5,818 nucleotides of DNA from the NCBI GenBank assembly GCA_030595485.1, contig JAUVDE010000233.1, positions 1 to 5,818 of the forward strand, written 5' to 3'. The DNA is from Draconibacterium sp. (GTDB lineage: Bacteria; Bacteroidota; Bacteroidia; Bacteroidales; Prolixibacteraceae). The notes under the pieces are model-generated. The model was not told where the DNA came from, did no database searches, and saw nothing but the letters and a program-made list of their open reading frames with translations. Shown here in pieces: positions 1-5,818 of the stretch. Every line of letters starts with the position of its first letter. Position 1 is the first letter of the stretch. The position numbers were made by a program, and so were the translations under genes.

Positions 1-5
1 AAAAA

Positions 6-1925
6 ATGACAACAAAAAAATTAAACATACAAGAATTCCTTGACCAGGATCAAAAGAAAGACTTACTAAGATTGTTAACCGCAGGTTCGGTTGACGATGG
101 TAAATCGACACTAATTGGTCGTTTAATGGCCGATAGTAAAATGCTTTACGAAGATCAGCTTGAAGCCTTACACCGCGATAGCAAACGTGTTGGTCATGCC
201 GGAGAAGACATTGACTATGCACTTCTGTTAGATGGTTTGAAAGCCGAGCGTGAGCAAGGAATTACCATCGATGTGGCATACCGTTACTTTTCAACGGCAA
301 AACGTAAATTTATTATTGCTGATACTCCCGGGCACGAGCAATACACGCGTAATATGATTACCGGTGGTTCTACTGCCAACCTTGCCATTATTCTTATTGA
401 TGCTCGTTATGGTGTAATTACCCAAACTAAACGTCACACTTATTTGGCTAATCTTTTGGGAATTAAGCACGTTGTGGTTGCTGTCAATAAAATGGATTTG
501 GCAGATTTCAGTCAGGAACGTTTCGAAGAGATACGCAAGGAGTACAATTCATTTGTTACACAGCTCGATATTCCTGATGTTACTTTTATCCCACTTTCGG
601 CTTTAAAAGGCGATAACGTGGTTGAAAGATCAGAAAGGATGCCTTGGTATCACGGAAATTGTTTGTTGGAATTCCTTGAAAATGTGCATGTAAGCTCTGA
701 CCGTAATTTTACTGATTTACGTTTTCCTGTACAATATGTACTTCGTCCCGACATTAAATTTCGTGGATTCTCAACTTCAGTTGCCTCTGGAATTATTCGA
801 AAAGGCGATGAGGTAATGGTACTACCTTCGATGAAAAAATCGAAAGTTGAAAAAATTGTAACCTACGATAAAGAGTTGGATTATGCATTTCCTCCACAAT
901 CGGTTACGGTTACTTTAGAAGATGAAATTGATATTTCGCGTGGCGATATGTTGGTTCATCCTGATAACCTTCCACGAGTTGAGCGCCAGTTTGAGGCAAT
1001 GTTAGTTTGGATGGATGAGAACCAAATGAATCTTTCCACTCAATTTCACATTAAACAGGCCAATAACAATACCAAGGCTCGCATCGACGAAATTAAATAC
1101 AAAGTTGATGTTAATACGCTTGAAAAATCGAATATCGAAAATTTCAATCTAAATGAAATTGGAAGGGTAGTAATTACCACGACCAAACCACTTTATTTCG
1201 ATCCTTACAAAAAGAATAAACAAACTGGTTCATTTATTTTAATCGATCCGGTAACACATAACACCTGTGCGGTAGGTATGATTATCGACCGTTTGGCAAA
1301 CAAGAATCTGCAATCGAGAATTACCGATGTTGACAAGGAAAAAATCGCCCTTGGAAAATCCTTAATTAAAACCGATGAACGCGTTGGTAAACTCATGCAA
1401 AAAGGCGAAACTATTTGGATTACAGGTTTACACGGTTCAGGTAAAAACGAACTGGCATTTAGCCTCGAAAAGAAATTATTCGAAAGCGGTGCTACTGCTG
1501 TTCTTATTGATGGAAGTTCTGTTCGTTCAGGCTTAAGCCGCGAACTTGATTTTTCACCAGCCGACAGAGCAGAAAATTTACGTCGTGTGGCACATATTTG
1601 CAAGTTGCTAAACGACCAGGGTATTATTACTATTTGTTCGTTTATTTCGCGTAACGAATCGTTAAGAAGCCAGATTGCTGAGATTGTTGGTGAAGATCGT
1701 TTTCATATGTTTTACATGGATGCTCCGCTGGAATATTGTAAAAACAATAAACCAGAATTGTACGAATTGATTGAGCAAGGTAAAACGCAAAATCTTCCGG
1801 GTGTTGATTTGGATTACGAAGCACCAACAAATGCAAAATTGGTGTTCCATCCGAAAGACAACGAGGAGAATTTGGATGCTATTTTGGATTATTTAGCGGC
1901 AAATAAAGTCTATCCTGCTCAATAA
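6..1925 (+). CDS. cysNC: Bifunctional sulfate adenylyltransferase subunit 1 (GTPase) / APS kinase fusion
   Basis: Activates sulfate. The CysN half is the GTPase that drives APS synthesis by the CysD subunit, and the C-terminal half resembles APS kinase, which makes PAPS; both act in the cytoplasm. The translation factor-like G domain is intact: G1 GSVDDGKS at 27-34, G2 GITID at 85-89, G3 DTPGH at 106-110, G4 NKMD at 161-164 and G5 SALKG at 198-202. Beta-barrel domains follow to about 440, then the kinase domain from about 465 to 635. The 639-residue length matches NodQ/CysNC fusions. In the kinase domain the P-loop reads GLHGSGKNEL (474-483) instead of GLSGSGKST, and DGDN reads DGSS (502-505). 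The block FSPADRAENLRR (516-527) and the FIS serine (S548, aligned with the phosphorylated serine of CysC) are kept. cysD would be expected just upstream, outside the window. The G domain call is near certain; kinase activity is uncertain. Confidence 0.95.
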   Translation: MTTKKLNIQEFLDQDQKKDLLRLLTAGSVDDGKSTLIGRLMADSKMLYEDQLEALHRDSKRVGHAGEDIDYALLLDGLKAEREQGITIDVAYRYFSTAKRKFIIADTPGHEQYTRNMITGGSTANLAIILIDARYGVITQTKRHTYLANLLGIKHVVVAVNKMDLADFSQERFEEIRKEYNSFVTQLDIPDVTFIPLSALKGDNVVERSERMPWYHGNCLLEFLENVHVSSDRNFTDLRFPVQYVLRPDIKFRGFSTSVASGIIRKGDEVMVLPSMKKSKVEKIVTYDKELDYAFPPQSVTVTLEDEIDISRGDMLVHPDNLPRVERQFEAMLVWMDENQMNLSTQFHIKQANNNTKARIDEIKYKVDVNTLEKSNIENFNLNEIGRVVITTTKPLYFDPYKKNKQTGSFILIDPVTHNTCAVGMIIDRLANKNLQSRITDVDKEKIALGKSLIKTDERVGKLMQKGETIWITGLHGSGKNELAFSLEKKLFESGATAVLIDGSSVRSGLSRELDFSPADRAENLRRVAHICKLLNDQGIITICSFISRNESLRSQIAEIVGEDRFHMFYMDAPLEYCKNNKPELYELIEQGKTQNLPGVDLDYEAPTNAKLVFHPKDNEENLDAILDYLAANKVYPAQ

Positions 1926-1987
1926 GCGCAGGACTGAAATGTGTATAAATTACAAAGCTATCCCATAAATTTCAATACTGATATTTT
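1926..1987 (+). other. Short spacer between cysNC and the epimerase gene
   Basis: This 62-bp A/T-rich gap has no hairpin followed by a T-run and no good TAnnTTTG element on the + strand. The two genes could therefore be co-transcribed, although the gap is long enough to hide a weak promoter. The bases before the epimerase ATG contain no Shine-Dalgarno-like purine run, as is common in Bacteroidota. Confidence 0.4.
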
Positions 1988-2995
1988 ATGAAAGTTTTAG
2001 TAACAGGTACTGCCGGGTTTATTGGATTTCACCTTGCGAATAAGCTGGTTGAACTGGGCATTGAAGTTGTTGGTATTGATAATATTAACGAGTACTATTC
2101 AAGTGATTTAAAATATGCCAGGTTAGCAGAGGCCGGTATTAATCAAGATGCTGTATACTGGCATCAGAAAATTACGAGTACAAAAAATTCCAATTATTCA
2201 TTTGTTAGAATGAATCTGGAAGACAAGGATCAACTTATCAAACTTTTTGAAACCGAAAAGTTTGATAGGGTTTGCAATCTTGCGGCTCAAGCTGGCGTGC
2301 GTTATAGCATTGAAAATCCTCAGGCTTATATCGATAGCAATATTGTGGGGTTTATGAATATTCTTGAGGCCTGTCGACACAATAAAATAAAGCATTTGGT
2401 TTATGCCAGTTCTTCGAGTGTGTATGGCAACAGCGATAAAATGCCTTTGTCGGTTACCGATTCGGTGGATAACCCCATTAGTTTATATGCAGCAACTAAA
2501 AAGAGCAACGAACTAATGGCACATACTTACAGCCATTTATTTGGAATACCAACAACCGGTTTGAGGTTCTTTACTGTTTATGGACCATGGGGGAGGCCCG
2601 ACATGGCTTACTCCCTTTTTACAAAAGCTATTCTTGAGGGTAAGCCAATTAAGGTTTTTAACAACGGCGATTTGTACCGTGATTTTACGTATGTGGATGA
2701 TATTGTTGAAGGAGTAACAAAAGTTTTGAATGGAATACCAATCTCAACTCCACCATATAAAATGTATAATATTGGAAACTCGTCTCCTGTAAAACTCATG
2801 GATTTTATTGAAACCATTGAAAAAACACTGGGAGAAGAGGCAAAAAAAGAATTTCACCCGATGCAAGCTGGCGATGTGTACAAGACCTTTGCCGATGTAA
2901 GTGAACTTCAAAAAGACTTTGGATACTCACCTTATACCTCACTGGAAAAAGGAATAGGTGATTTTGTGAAGTGGTATAAGTCTTTTTATCAATAA
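1988..2995 (+). CDS. UDP-glucuronate 4-epimerase-like NAD-dependent sugar epimerase
   Basis: An extended short-chain dehydrogenase/reductase, most likely interconverting UDP-glucuronate and UDP-galacturonate in the cytoplasm for surface polysaccharide synthesis. The 335-residue length is typical. The Rossmann NAD-binding motif GTAGFIG is at 7-13 with the acidic residue D31 ending beta strand 2. Next comes the DNINEYY..LKYARL segment (31-46) characteristic of the CapI/UDP-glucuronate epimerase group. Also seen are NLAAQAGVRYSIENP (97-111), the serine-rich catalytic strand ASSSSVYG (140-147), the catalytic YAATK (Y167, K171) and the substrate-loop motif LRFFTVYGPWGRPDMA (192-207). It lies 62 bp behind cysNC on the same strand and converges with rnpB. 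Other UDP-hexose or uronic acid 4-epimerase specificities cannot be excluded from sequence alone, but the GRPDM and NEYY motifs favour the glucuronate epimerases. No active-site residue appears to be missing. Confidence 0.92.
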   Translation: MKVLVTGTAGFIGFHLANKLVELGIEVVGIDNINEYYSSDLKYARLAEAGINQDAVYWHQKITSTKNSNYSFVRMNLEDKDQLIKLFETEKFDRVCNLAAQAGVRYSIENPQAYIDSNIVGFMNILEACRHNKIKHLVYASSSSVYGNSDKMPLSVTDSVDNPISLYAATKKSNELMAHTYSHLFGIPTTGLRFFTVYGPWGRPDMAYSLFTKAILEGKPIKVFNNGDLYRDFTYVDDIVEGVTKVLNGIPISTPPYKMYNIGNSSPVKLMDFIETIEKTLGEEAKKEFHPMQAGDVYKTFADVSELQKDFGYSPYTSLEKGIGDFVKWYKSFYQ

Positions 2996-3010
2996 GATCT
3001 TCATAAAATA

Positions 3011-3056
3011 ATTCAGCGGGTTACTAGATGTTATTTTAAATAGTTACCCGCTGAAT
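3011..3056 (-). terminator. Hairpin terminator downstream of rnpB
   Basis: A 16-bp inverted repeat pairs 3011-3026 with 3041-3056, with one T-T mismatch and a 14-nt A/T-rich loop. On the minus strand the stem is followed by a T-rich stretch (TTATTTTAT), which suits termination of rnpB transcription. On the + strand it is followed by a run of A, so it is not a standard intrinsic terminator for the epimerase gene, though it may still protect the 3' end of that mRNA. A run of nine T (minus strand, 3057-3065) separates the rnpB 3' end from the hairpin, so the mature 3' end probably arises by trimming or by early termination in that run. Confidence 0.7.
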
Positions 3057-3065
3057 AAAAAAAAA

Positions 3066-3470
3066 TGGCAGACCTGTAAGCCGGGTCCTGTACTCCAATT
3101 TCTCGAAGTCTTTATCATTTATCTGGTTCCGACATTACTGCCGGAATCGTCGCAGTCTACCCTTCCTGATTCCCTTGTGCGTTGGGAACGAAACGGGCCG
3201 TTTCGCTGTACCGCAACAGCGGCAAACAATCAGAATATACATGACCTTGCAACCCGTGAGACGTACGGCTGGCGATGTTGCCACCTCCACCGGTGCGCTT
3301 TTACCGCACCTTTTCACCCGTTCCCAAAAATGATACATCAAATTCGGGTGGTTATTTTCTGTTACGTTGCTGTCCCCTTTCAAAGACCTTCCAGTTAAGA
3401 AACACGGCGCCCTGTGTTGCCCGGACTTTCCTCCCTCAACTTAAGCTGAGAGCGATAAAGCGTTCTGCCG
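3066..3470 (-). ncRNA. rnpB: RNase P RNA, bacterial class A
   Basis: The catalytic RNA of ribonuclease P, which removes 5' leaders from pre-tRNAs together with the RnpA protein. Read on the minus strand, conserved block I (GAGGAAAGTCCGGGC) is at 3433-3419. The ACAGCAACGTAACAGAAA segment follows. The GGTGCGGTAAAAGCGCACCGG helix and loop is at 3310-3290, conserved block V (AGATAAATGATAA) at 3124-3112, and the 3' block GACCCGGCTTACAGGTCTGC runs close to the 3' end. Helix P1 can be seen: GGCAGA at 3469-3464 pairs with TCTGCC at 3072-3067, which fixes the ends to within a few bases. The length of about 405 nt is normal for type A. The 5' end falls 4-5 nt after a TAnnTTTG -7 element. The loop of the GGTAAAAGCGC element carries A where many bacteria have G. 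Protein-like frames inside this region on either strand are not genes. Confidence 0.96.
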
Positions 3471-3473
3471 CTG

Positions 3474-3481
3474 CAAAAGTA
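3474..3481 (-). promoter_or_regulatory. Bacteroidota -7 promoter element of rnpB
   Basis: The minus strand reads TACTTTTG here, an exact match to the TAnnTTTG -7 consensus used by the primary sigma factor of Bacteroidota. It ends 4-5 nt before the first base of helix P1, which is the spacing expected for the transcription start. About 20 bp upstream the sequence is A/T-rich without a clear TTTG, so the -33 element is weak or absent. Confidence 0.75.
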
Positions 3482-3488
3482 AACAATT

Positions 3489-3513
3489 TGTTCAGAGTTT
3501 AATGTTCAGAGTT
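3489..3513. repeat. Two-copy direct repeat, 14-bp period
   Basis: The 11-mer tgttcagagtt occurs at 3489-3499 and exactly again at 3503-3513, separated by three bases; a partial further copy (gttcaaag) begins at 3511. The second copy contains the stop codon (3506-3508, minus strand) and last coding bases of the small exported protein gene. The first copy lies just upstream of the rnpB -7 element. It is either a short tandem duplication or a fragment of a dispersed intergenic repeat; the window alone cannot tell which. Confidence 0.6.
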
Positions 3514-4084
3514 CAAAGAAGAGTTCCCAAACGTCGAGTTTTTCATTCCCAAAATATTTCGTAGTTTTCGTTGCACTAACTCCCAAAACAATATTAGAAT
3601 TTTGAAATTGATAAGTAAGTTGCGATTTATATTCTGAATTTTGAGATTGCTCAAACGGCTCGTGAAGCTGAACAGACTCAACACTAAAACTTGCTGTTCC
3701 TCCATATGCGTTTAATAAAACCGAATTTTCCAAATCTTCCATCATTTCATGTTTCATTAAAAAATCTTGCAAATCCGTGTCCAAAATAAAATCCTCAGTT
3801 ATCATTTGCCTTGCCTGTTGCCGAAATTGTATATCCAATCCTGTATCGGCGTAAATATTCAAATAATCAACCAGTTCCTGTACTTTTTGTACAGCCCTTT
3901 TCTCCAGTGCCTTTAAATGCGCTGCATCCATATCTTCCGAAATAAAATTATCCTCCAATTCCTGAAACATTTGGATTTCAATCCTATCAGTTTGCTGCGA
4001 TTCGCTATAATTATCGCTACAATCTTCTGCTGTTAACAGCACCAAAAGCATCAGGTAAATCGCTATTTTAAAAATTGGTCTCAT
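3506..4084 (-). CDS. Small exported protein of unknown function
   Basis: No family is recognised. The 192-residue product begins with a signal peptide: M-R-P then a hydrophobic stretch at about 5-18, with likely signal peptidase I cleavage near TA-E (19/20). C22 is not in a convincing lipobox, because E and D precede it, so a soluble periplasmic or secreted protein is more likely than a lipoprotein. Residues 30-115 look helical and charged, with a segment around 66-95 (VQKVQELVDYLNIYADTGLD followed by FRQQARQMI) that reads as amphipathic helices. Residues 125-192 look beta-rich (GGTASFSVESV, YKSQLTYQF, VWELFFEL). Its ATG overlaps the stop codon of the upstream membrane protein gene as ATGA, which implies translational coupling and a shared role, perhaps as a partner of that protein's extracytoplasmic part. 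The stop codon lies in the 14-bp-period repeat. Confidence 0.82.
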   Translation of the reverse strand: MRPIFKIAIYLMLLVLLTAEDCSDNYSESQQTDRIEIQMFQELEDNFISEDMDAAHLKALEKRAVQKVQELVDYLNIYADTGLDIQFRQQARQMITEDFILDTDLQDFLMKHEMMEDLENSVLLNAYGGTASFSVESVQLHEPFEQSQNSEYKSQLTYQFQNSNIVLGVSATKTTKYFGNEKLDVWELFFEL

Positions 4085-5007
4085 TGCTCAGTTCCGTTTT
4101 GTTTAAATCGCAAATGTGTAATTTCCTCTCCGCTGTATTTAGTATCTAATATTTCAATATCGCGTAAACTGCTGGTTGGCAGCGTTAGCTTATTAATAAA
4201 CTCCCACTTGTTATAAATTTCCATACCAACCGTACCTTCATATACCTGGAAAATTTTGGCGTTTTCTGAAAACATATCATTAAGGTCATCTCGTCTTTTT
4301 AACCAATCCTGAACATTGCTGTTCGAGAAATAATGAATCATTATGGCATAATCGTCAATTTGTAGTTTTATATTCTCCGAACGATTAAAGCTGTTTAAAC
4401 GCCGAAAAATTGTATCGCTATGATAATATGGTGTTTCCACTACCAATTTTAATCTGCTTTTATTTGTTTTTAGGTTGAAACACCCATCGACATTACATAA
4501 ATAATTCCGGTTCGATTCATTGTTCTCCAATAAAGTTACCTCAATAATACTATTCCTTATGGGCTGTTTAGTCACACTGTCGTAAAAGCAGAAACTATAT
4601 TCCTGTGCGTAAAACGATTTATATGAAAAGTAAAAAATGGTAAGAATCACTACTAATATTAGGGGCAACAAATAAAAGGAGCGATTGGATTTATTGTTTG
4701 TCGAAGTCTTGTGCTTATGGGAATGAAAGTGTTTAAAATCTTCCCAGTTGTTATAACCCACATACTGCGACAGAAAATTCAGAATGTCAATTCTTGGAAG
4801 CTTCAGATTTTCCGTTTTCATATGCATATAAAACCACTTCTCGCTTAAGTGTTCCTTTTGCTTAAACTTTAAATCGCTCTGAAAATCGATAATATTTTGA
4901 CCTTTCCATTCCGAAATGGAAGCAGGTATTCCCGGGTAAGTTTTCTGCATAGTCGCTACAATCTTACCTTTTAATAGAACAAAATATTTCGATTCTGAAT
5001 TTGTCAC
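4081..5007 (-). CDS. Single-pass membrane protein with cytoplasmic N-terminal domain and carboxypeptidase-regulatory-like region
   Basis: Function unknown; 308 residues. An N-terminal domain (about 5-95) contains EWKGQNIIDFQSDL (33-46), LSEKWFYMHMK (54-64), LPRIDILNFLSQYVGY (70-85) and NWEDF (87-91), a helical pattern with a small DNA- or protein-binding feel. A basic stretch (95-109, rich in H and K) precedes one membrane helix (111-129), so positive-inside topology puts the N-terminus in the cytoplasm. Outside, residues 137-215 resemble a CarboxypepD_reg-like beta domain (FCFYDSVTKQPIRNSIIEV, then a DGCF turn), followed by a mixed C-terminal part to 308. The start is GTG: the frame has a stop three codons further upstream with no ATG or GTG between, and the next ATG (codon 20) would cut into the N-terminal domain. 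It overlaps the next gene by ATGA. By architecture it could pass a signal or stress cue across the membrane, but that is inference. Confidence 0.85.
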   Translation of the reverse strand: MTNSESKYFVLLKGKIVATMQKTYPGIPASISEWKGQNIIDFQSDLKFKQKEHLSEKWFYMHMKTENLKLPRIDILNFLSQYVGYNNWEDFKHFHSHKHKTSTNNKSNRSFYLLPLILVVILTIFYFSYKSFYAQEYSFCFYDSVTKQPIRNSIIEVTLLENNESNRNYLCNVDGCFNLKTNKSRLKLVVETPYYHSDTIFRRLNSFNRSENIKLQIDDYAIMIHYFSNSNVQDWLKRRDDLNDMFSENAKIFQVYEGTVGMEIYNKWEFINKLTLPTSSLRDIEILDTKYSGEEITHLRFKQNGTEQ

Positions 5008-5134
5008 CCGTATTATTTAAGACTTCAAAAAAAGAGTGCTCCAACAGTTTTACAATCGTTATACAATTGTTTTACAAATATCTCCTAGCATCTCCATCGT
5101 AACTTGAATCCGTAATTAATAAAAAAAATAAATT
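5008..5134. promoter_or_regulatory. Divergent promoter region
   Basis: This 127-bp spacer separates the minus-strand membrane protein gene from the + strand lipoprotein gene, so it should hold both promoters. On the + strand TACAATTG at 5062-5069 is a 7-of-8 match to TAnnTTTG, with a possible GTTT about 15 bp upstream; this is a weak candidate. No convincing -7 element was found on the minus strand. The 11-bp repeat array sits over the candidate + promoter. The bases before the lipoprotein ATG are almost all A and T. Confidence 0.45.
5047..5079. repeat. Three tandem 11-bp repeats, GTTWTACAA core
   Basis: Three consecutive units are visible: gttttacaatc (5047-5057), gttatacaatt (5058-5068) and gttttacaaat (5069-5079). 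The nine-base core GTTWTACAA differs at only one position among the three copies. The period is about one helical turn, so all copies face the same side of the DNA, as in binding arrays for regulators that bind as head-to-tail dimers. The location between two divergent genes supports an operator role; the cognate regulator is not identifiable. Confidence 0.6.
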
Positions 5135-5818
5135 ATGAAAAAGTCAATATCTTTTAATAACGGATTTAATTGGCAGTCAGTTACAAAATCGGCTCCAAAA
5201 GTGAAACGAATTCCAAAGTTCCAACTCTTTCGAACAGGTTTAATTTTATTTTTTTTACTAGCTTTTGTATCGGCGTTTAGTGCTTGTACAAAAAACGAGA
5301 AAGCTGTAATGGAAGCCTACGAATTTCGTATGAATGGAAAAGTTGATCAAGCAGTTGAACTTCTTGAGACTATTTTGAAAGGAGACTCGACCAACGCAAT
5401 GGCACACTTCGAATTGGCACGAACCTTAAATTATATGAATTTGATGGGGAGCAAAGAAGCCGACCTGCATTTGAAAAAAGCACTCGAGTACGATTCGGCT
5501 AACCTTGTTTACCTGTATTACAATGCAAAAAACTGTTTTCTGAAAGCTTACATTGCACTTCAACAAGACGAGAGTAAAGCTAAAAGTCTTGTGGAAAATT
5601 CGTGTAATGAATTTATTAAAGTATTGGAACAAAAAGCCGATTATCCGGAAGCTTTGATGTATTTAGTTGAATTTTATGGTGTGTTACCCGAAGATCTTGG
5701 CGGCAATAAAACCAAGGCAGAAAATTATGCACAACAACTGGAAAAGGTAGACACGTACTATGGGGCAAAAGCACGCTTGGTAATGTTGCCTGAAGGTACT
5801 GATAGAGTAAAGTACTGG
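5135..5818 (+). CDS. TPR-containing lipoprotein, 5' part (runs off the window)
   Basis: An open frame of 228 codons with no stop before the window edge, so the C-terminus is unknown. The product has an N-terminal export signal: basic residues (22-33), a hydrophobic core (35-47) and FSAC ending at C51, a relaxed lipobox that suggests lipid anchoring. Helical repeats follow: residues 55-87 (AYEFRMNGKVDQAVELLETI, then D-S-T-N) form a classic TPR, with further TPR-like helices at about 88-123 and 155-210. The segment LPEDLGGNKTKAENYAQQLE includes the GG-x-KA pattern often seen in TPR lipoproteins. Its job is probably protein scaffolding at the envelope; no enzyme motif is seen. Starting at the ATG gives an unusually long 33-residue stretch before the hydrophobic core. 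A GTG at codon 23 (5201-5203) would give a normal signal peptide, so the true start is undecided. Confidence 0.85.
   Translation, partial: MKKSISFNNGFNWQSVTKSAPKVKRIPKFQLFRTGLILFFLLAFVSAFSACTKNEKAVMEAYEFRMNGKVDQAVELLETILKGDSTNAMAHFELARTLNYMNLMGSKEADLHLKKALEYDSANLVYLYYNAKNCFLKAYIALQQDESKAKSLVENSCNEFIKVLEQKADYPEALMYLVEFYGVLPEDLGGNKTKAENYAQQLEKVDTYYGAKARLVMLPEGTDRVKYW

Noticed and set aside
1205..1850. Minus-strand frames within cysNC (1205-1603, 1642-1836, 1662-1850)
   Set aside because: Antisense shadows of an intact, well-conserved coding sequence.
2198..2817. Minus-strand frames within the epimerase gene (2198-2395, 2608-2817)
   Set aside because: Antisense to an intact epimerase with all motifs; no domain or start context supports them.
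3135..3502. Three open frames (3135-3383 minus, 3177-3398 plus, 3275-3502 plus) between the epimerase and the exported protein gene
   Set aside because: All lie inside or run over rnpB, whose conserved blocks and P1 helix are clear; the translations are low in plausibility (rich in R, C and P) and match no family.
3499..3705. Minus-strand frame of 68 codons overlapping the exported protein gene
   Set aside because: Out-of-frame shadow on the same strand; the longer frame has a signal peptide and a coupled start.
5047..5079. The 11-bp repeats as the start of a CRISPR array
   Set aside because: Units are contiguous and far too short, with no spacers and no cas genes nearby.
5080..5095. Repeat atctcc at 5080-5085 and 5090-5095
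   Set aside because: Only six bases in two copies; easily chance.
5426..5632. Minus-strand frame of 68 codons inside the TPR lipoprotein gene
   Set aside because: Antisense shadow of a frame that shows clear TPR helices and a lipoprotein signal.

Overview
The window looks like a chromosomal segment of a Bacteroidota bacterium, perhaps of the Marinilabiliales/Prolixibacteraceae type; that lower rank is a guess. The DNA is AT-rich, start codons are preceded by A/T-rich stretches without clear Shine-Dalgarno sequences, a TAnnTTTG-type -7 element sits just upstream of the RNase P RNA, and the protein families (fused CysN-CysC, a membrane protein with a carboxypeptidase-regulatory-like domain, a TPR lipoprotein) fit that phylum.

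Left part (1-3000, + strand): a complete fused sulfate adenylyltransferase GTPase subunit/APS kinase (6-1925) is followed after 62 bp by a UDP-glucuronate 4-epimerase-like NAD-dependent sugar epimerase (1988-2995). One activates sulfate to APS/PAPS and the other supplies UDP-galacturonate. Their adjacency suggests, but does not prove, a role in making sulfated or uronic-acid-containing surface polysaccharide. The APS kinase domain has an altered P-loop (GKNE where GKST is usual) and an altered DGDN motif, so its catalytic status is an open question.

Middle part (3000-3510): the RNase P RNA gene rnpB lies on the minus strand, convergent with the epimerase. Its promoter -7 element, P1 pairing, conserved core blocks and a downstream hairpin terminator can all be read directly. 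Open reading frames on either strand across this region are shadows of the RNA. A 14-bp-period repeat overlaps the upstream promoter region and the stop codon of the next gene.

Right part (3506-5818): two minus-strand genes overlap by ATGA. The first (GTG start) encodes a single-pass membrane protein with a cytoplasmic N-terminal domain and an extracytoplasmic beta-rich region. The second encodes a small exported protein of unknown function. Divergent from them, across a 127-bp spacer, is the start of a TPR-containing lipoprotein gene that runs off the window. The spacer holds three tandem 11-bp copies of GTTWTACAA, the most operator-like element here. No mobile element, CRISPR array, tRNA or obvious defence system was found; the least described part is the membrane/exported protein pair with its repeat-bearing promoter region.
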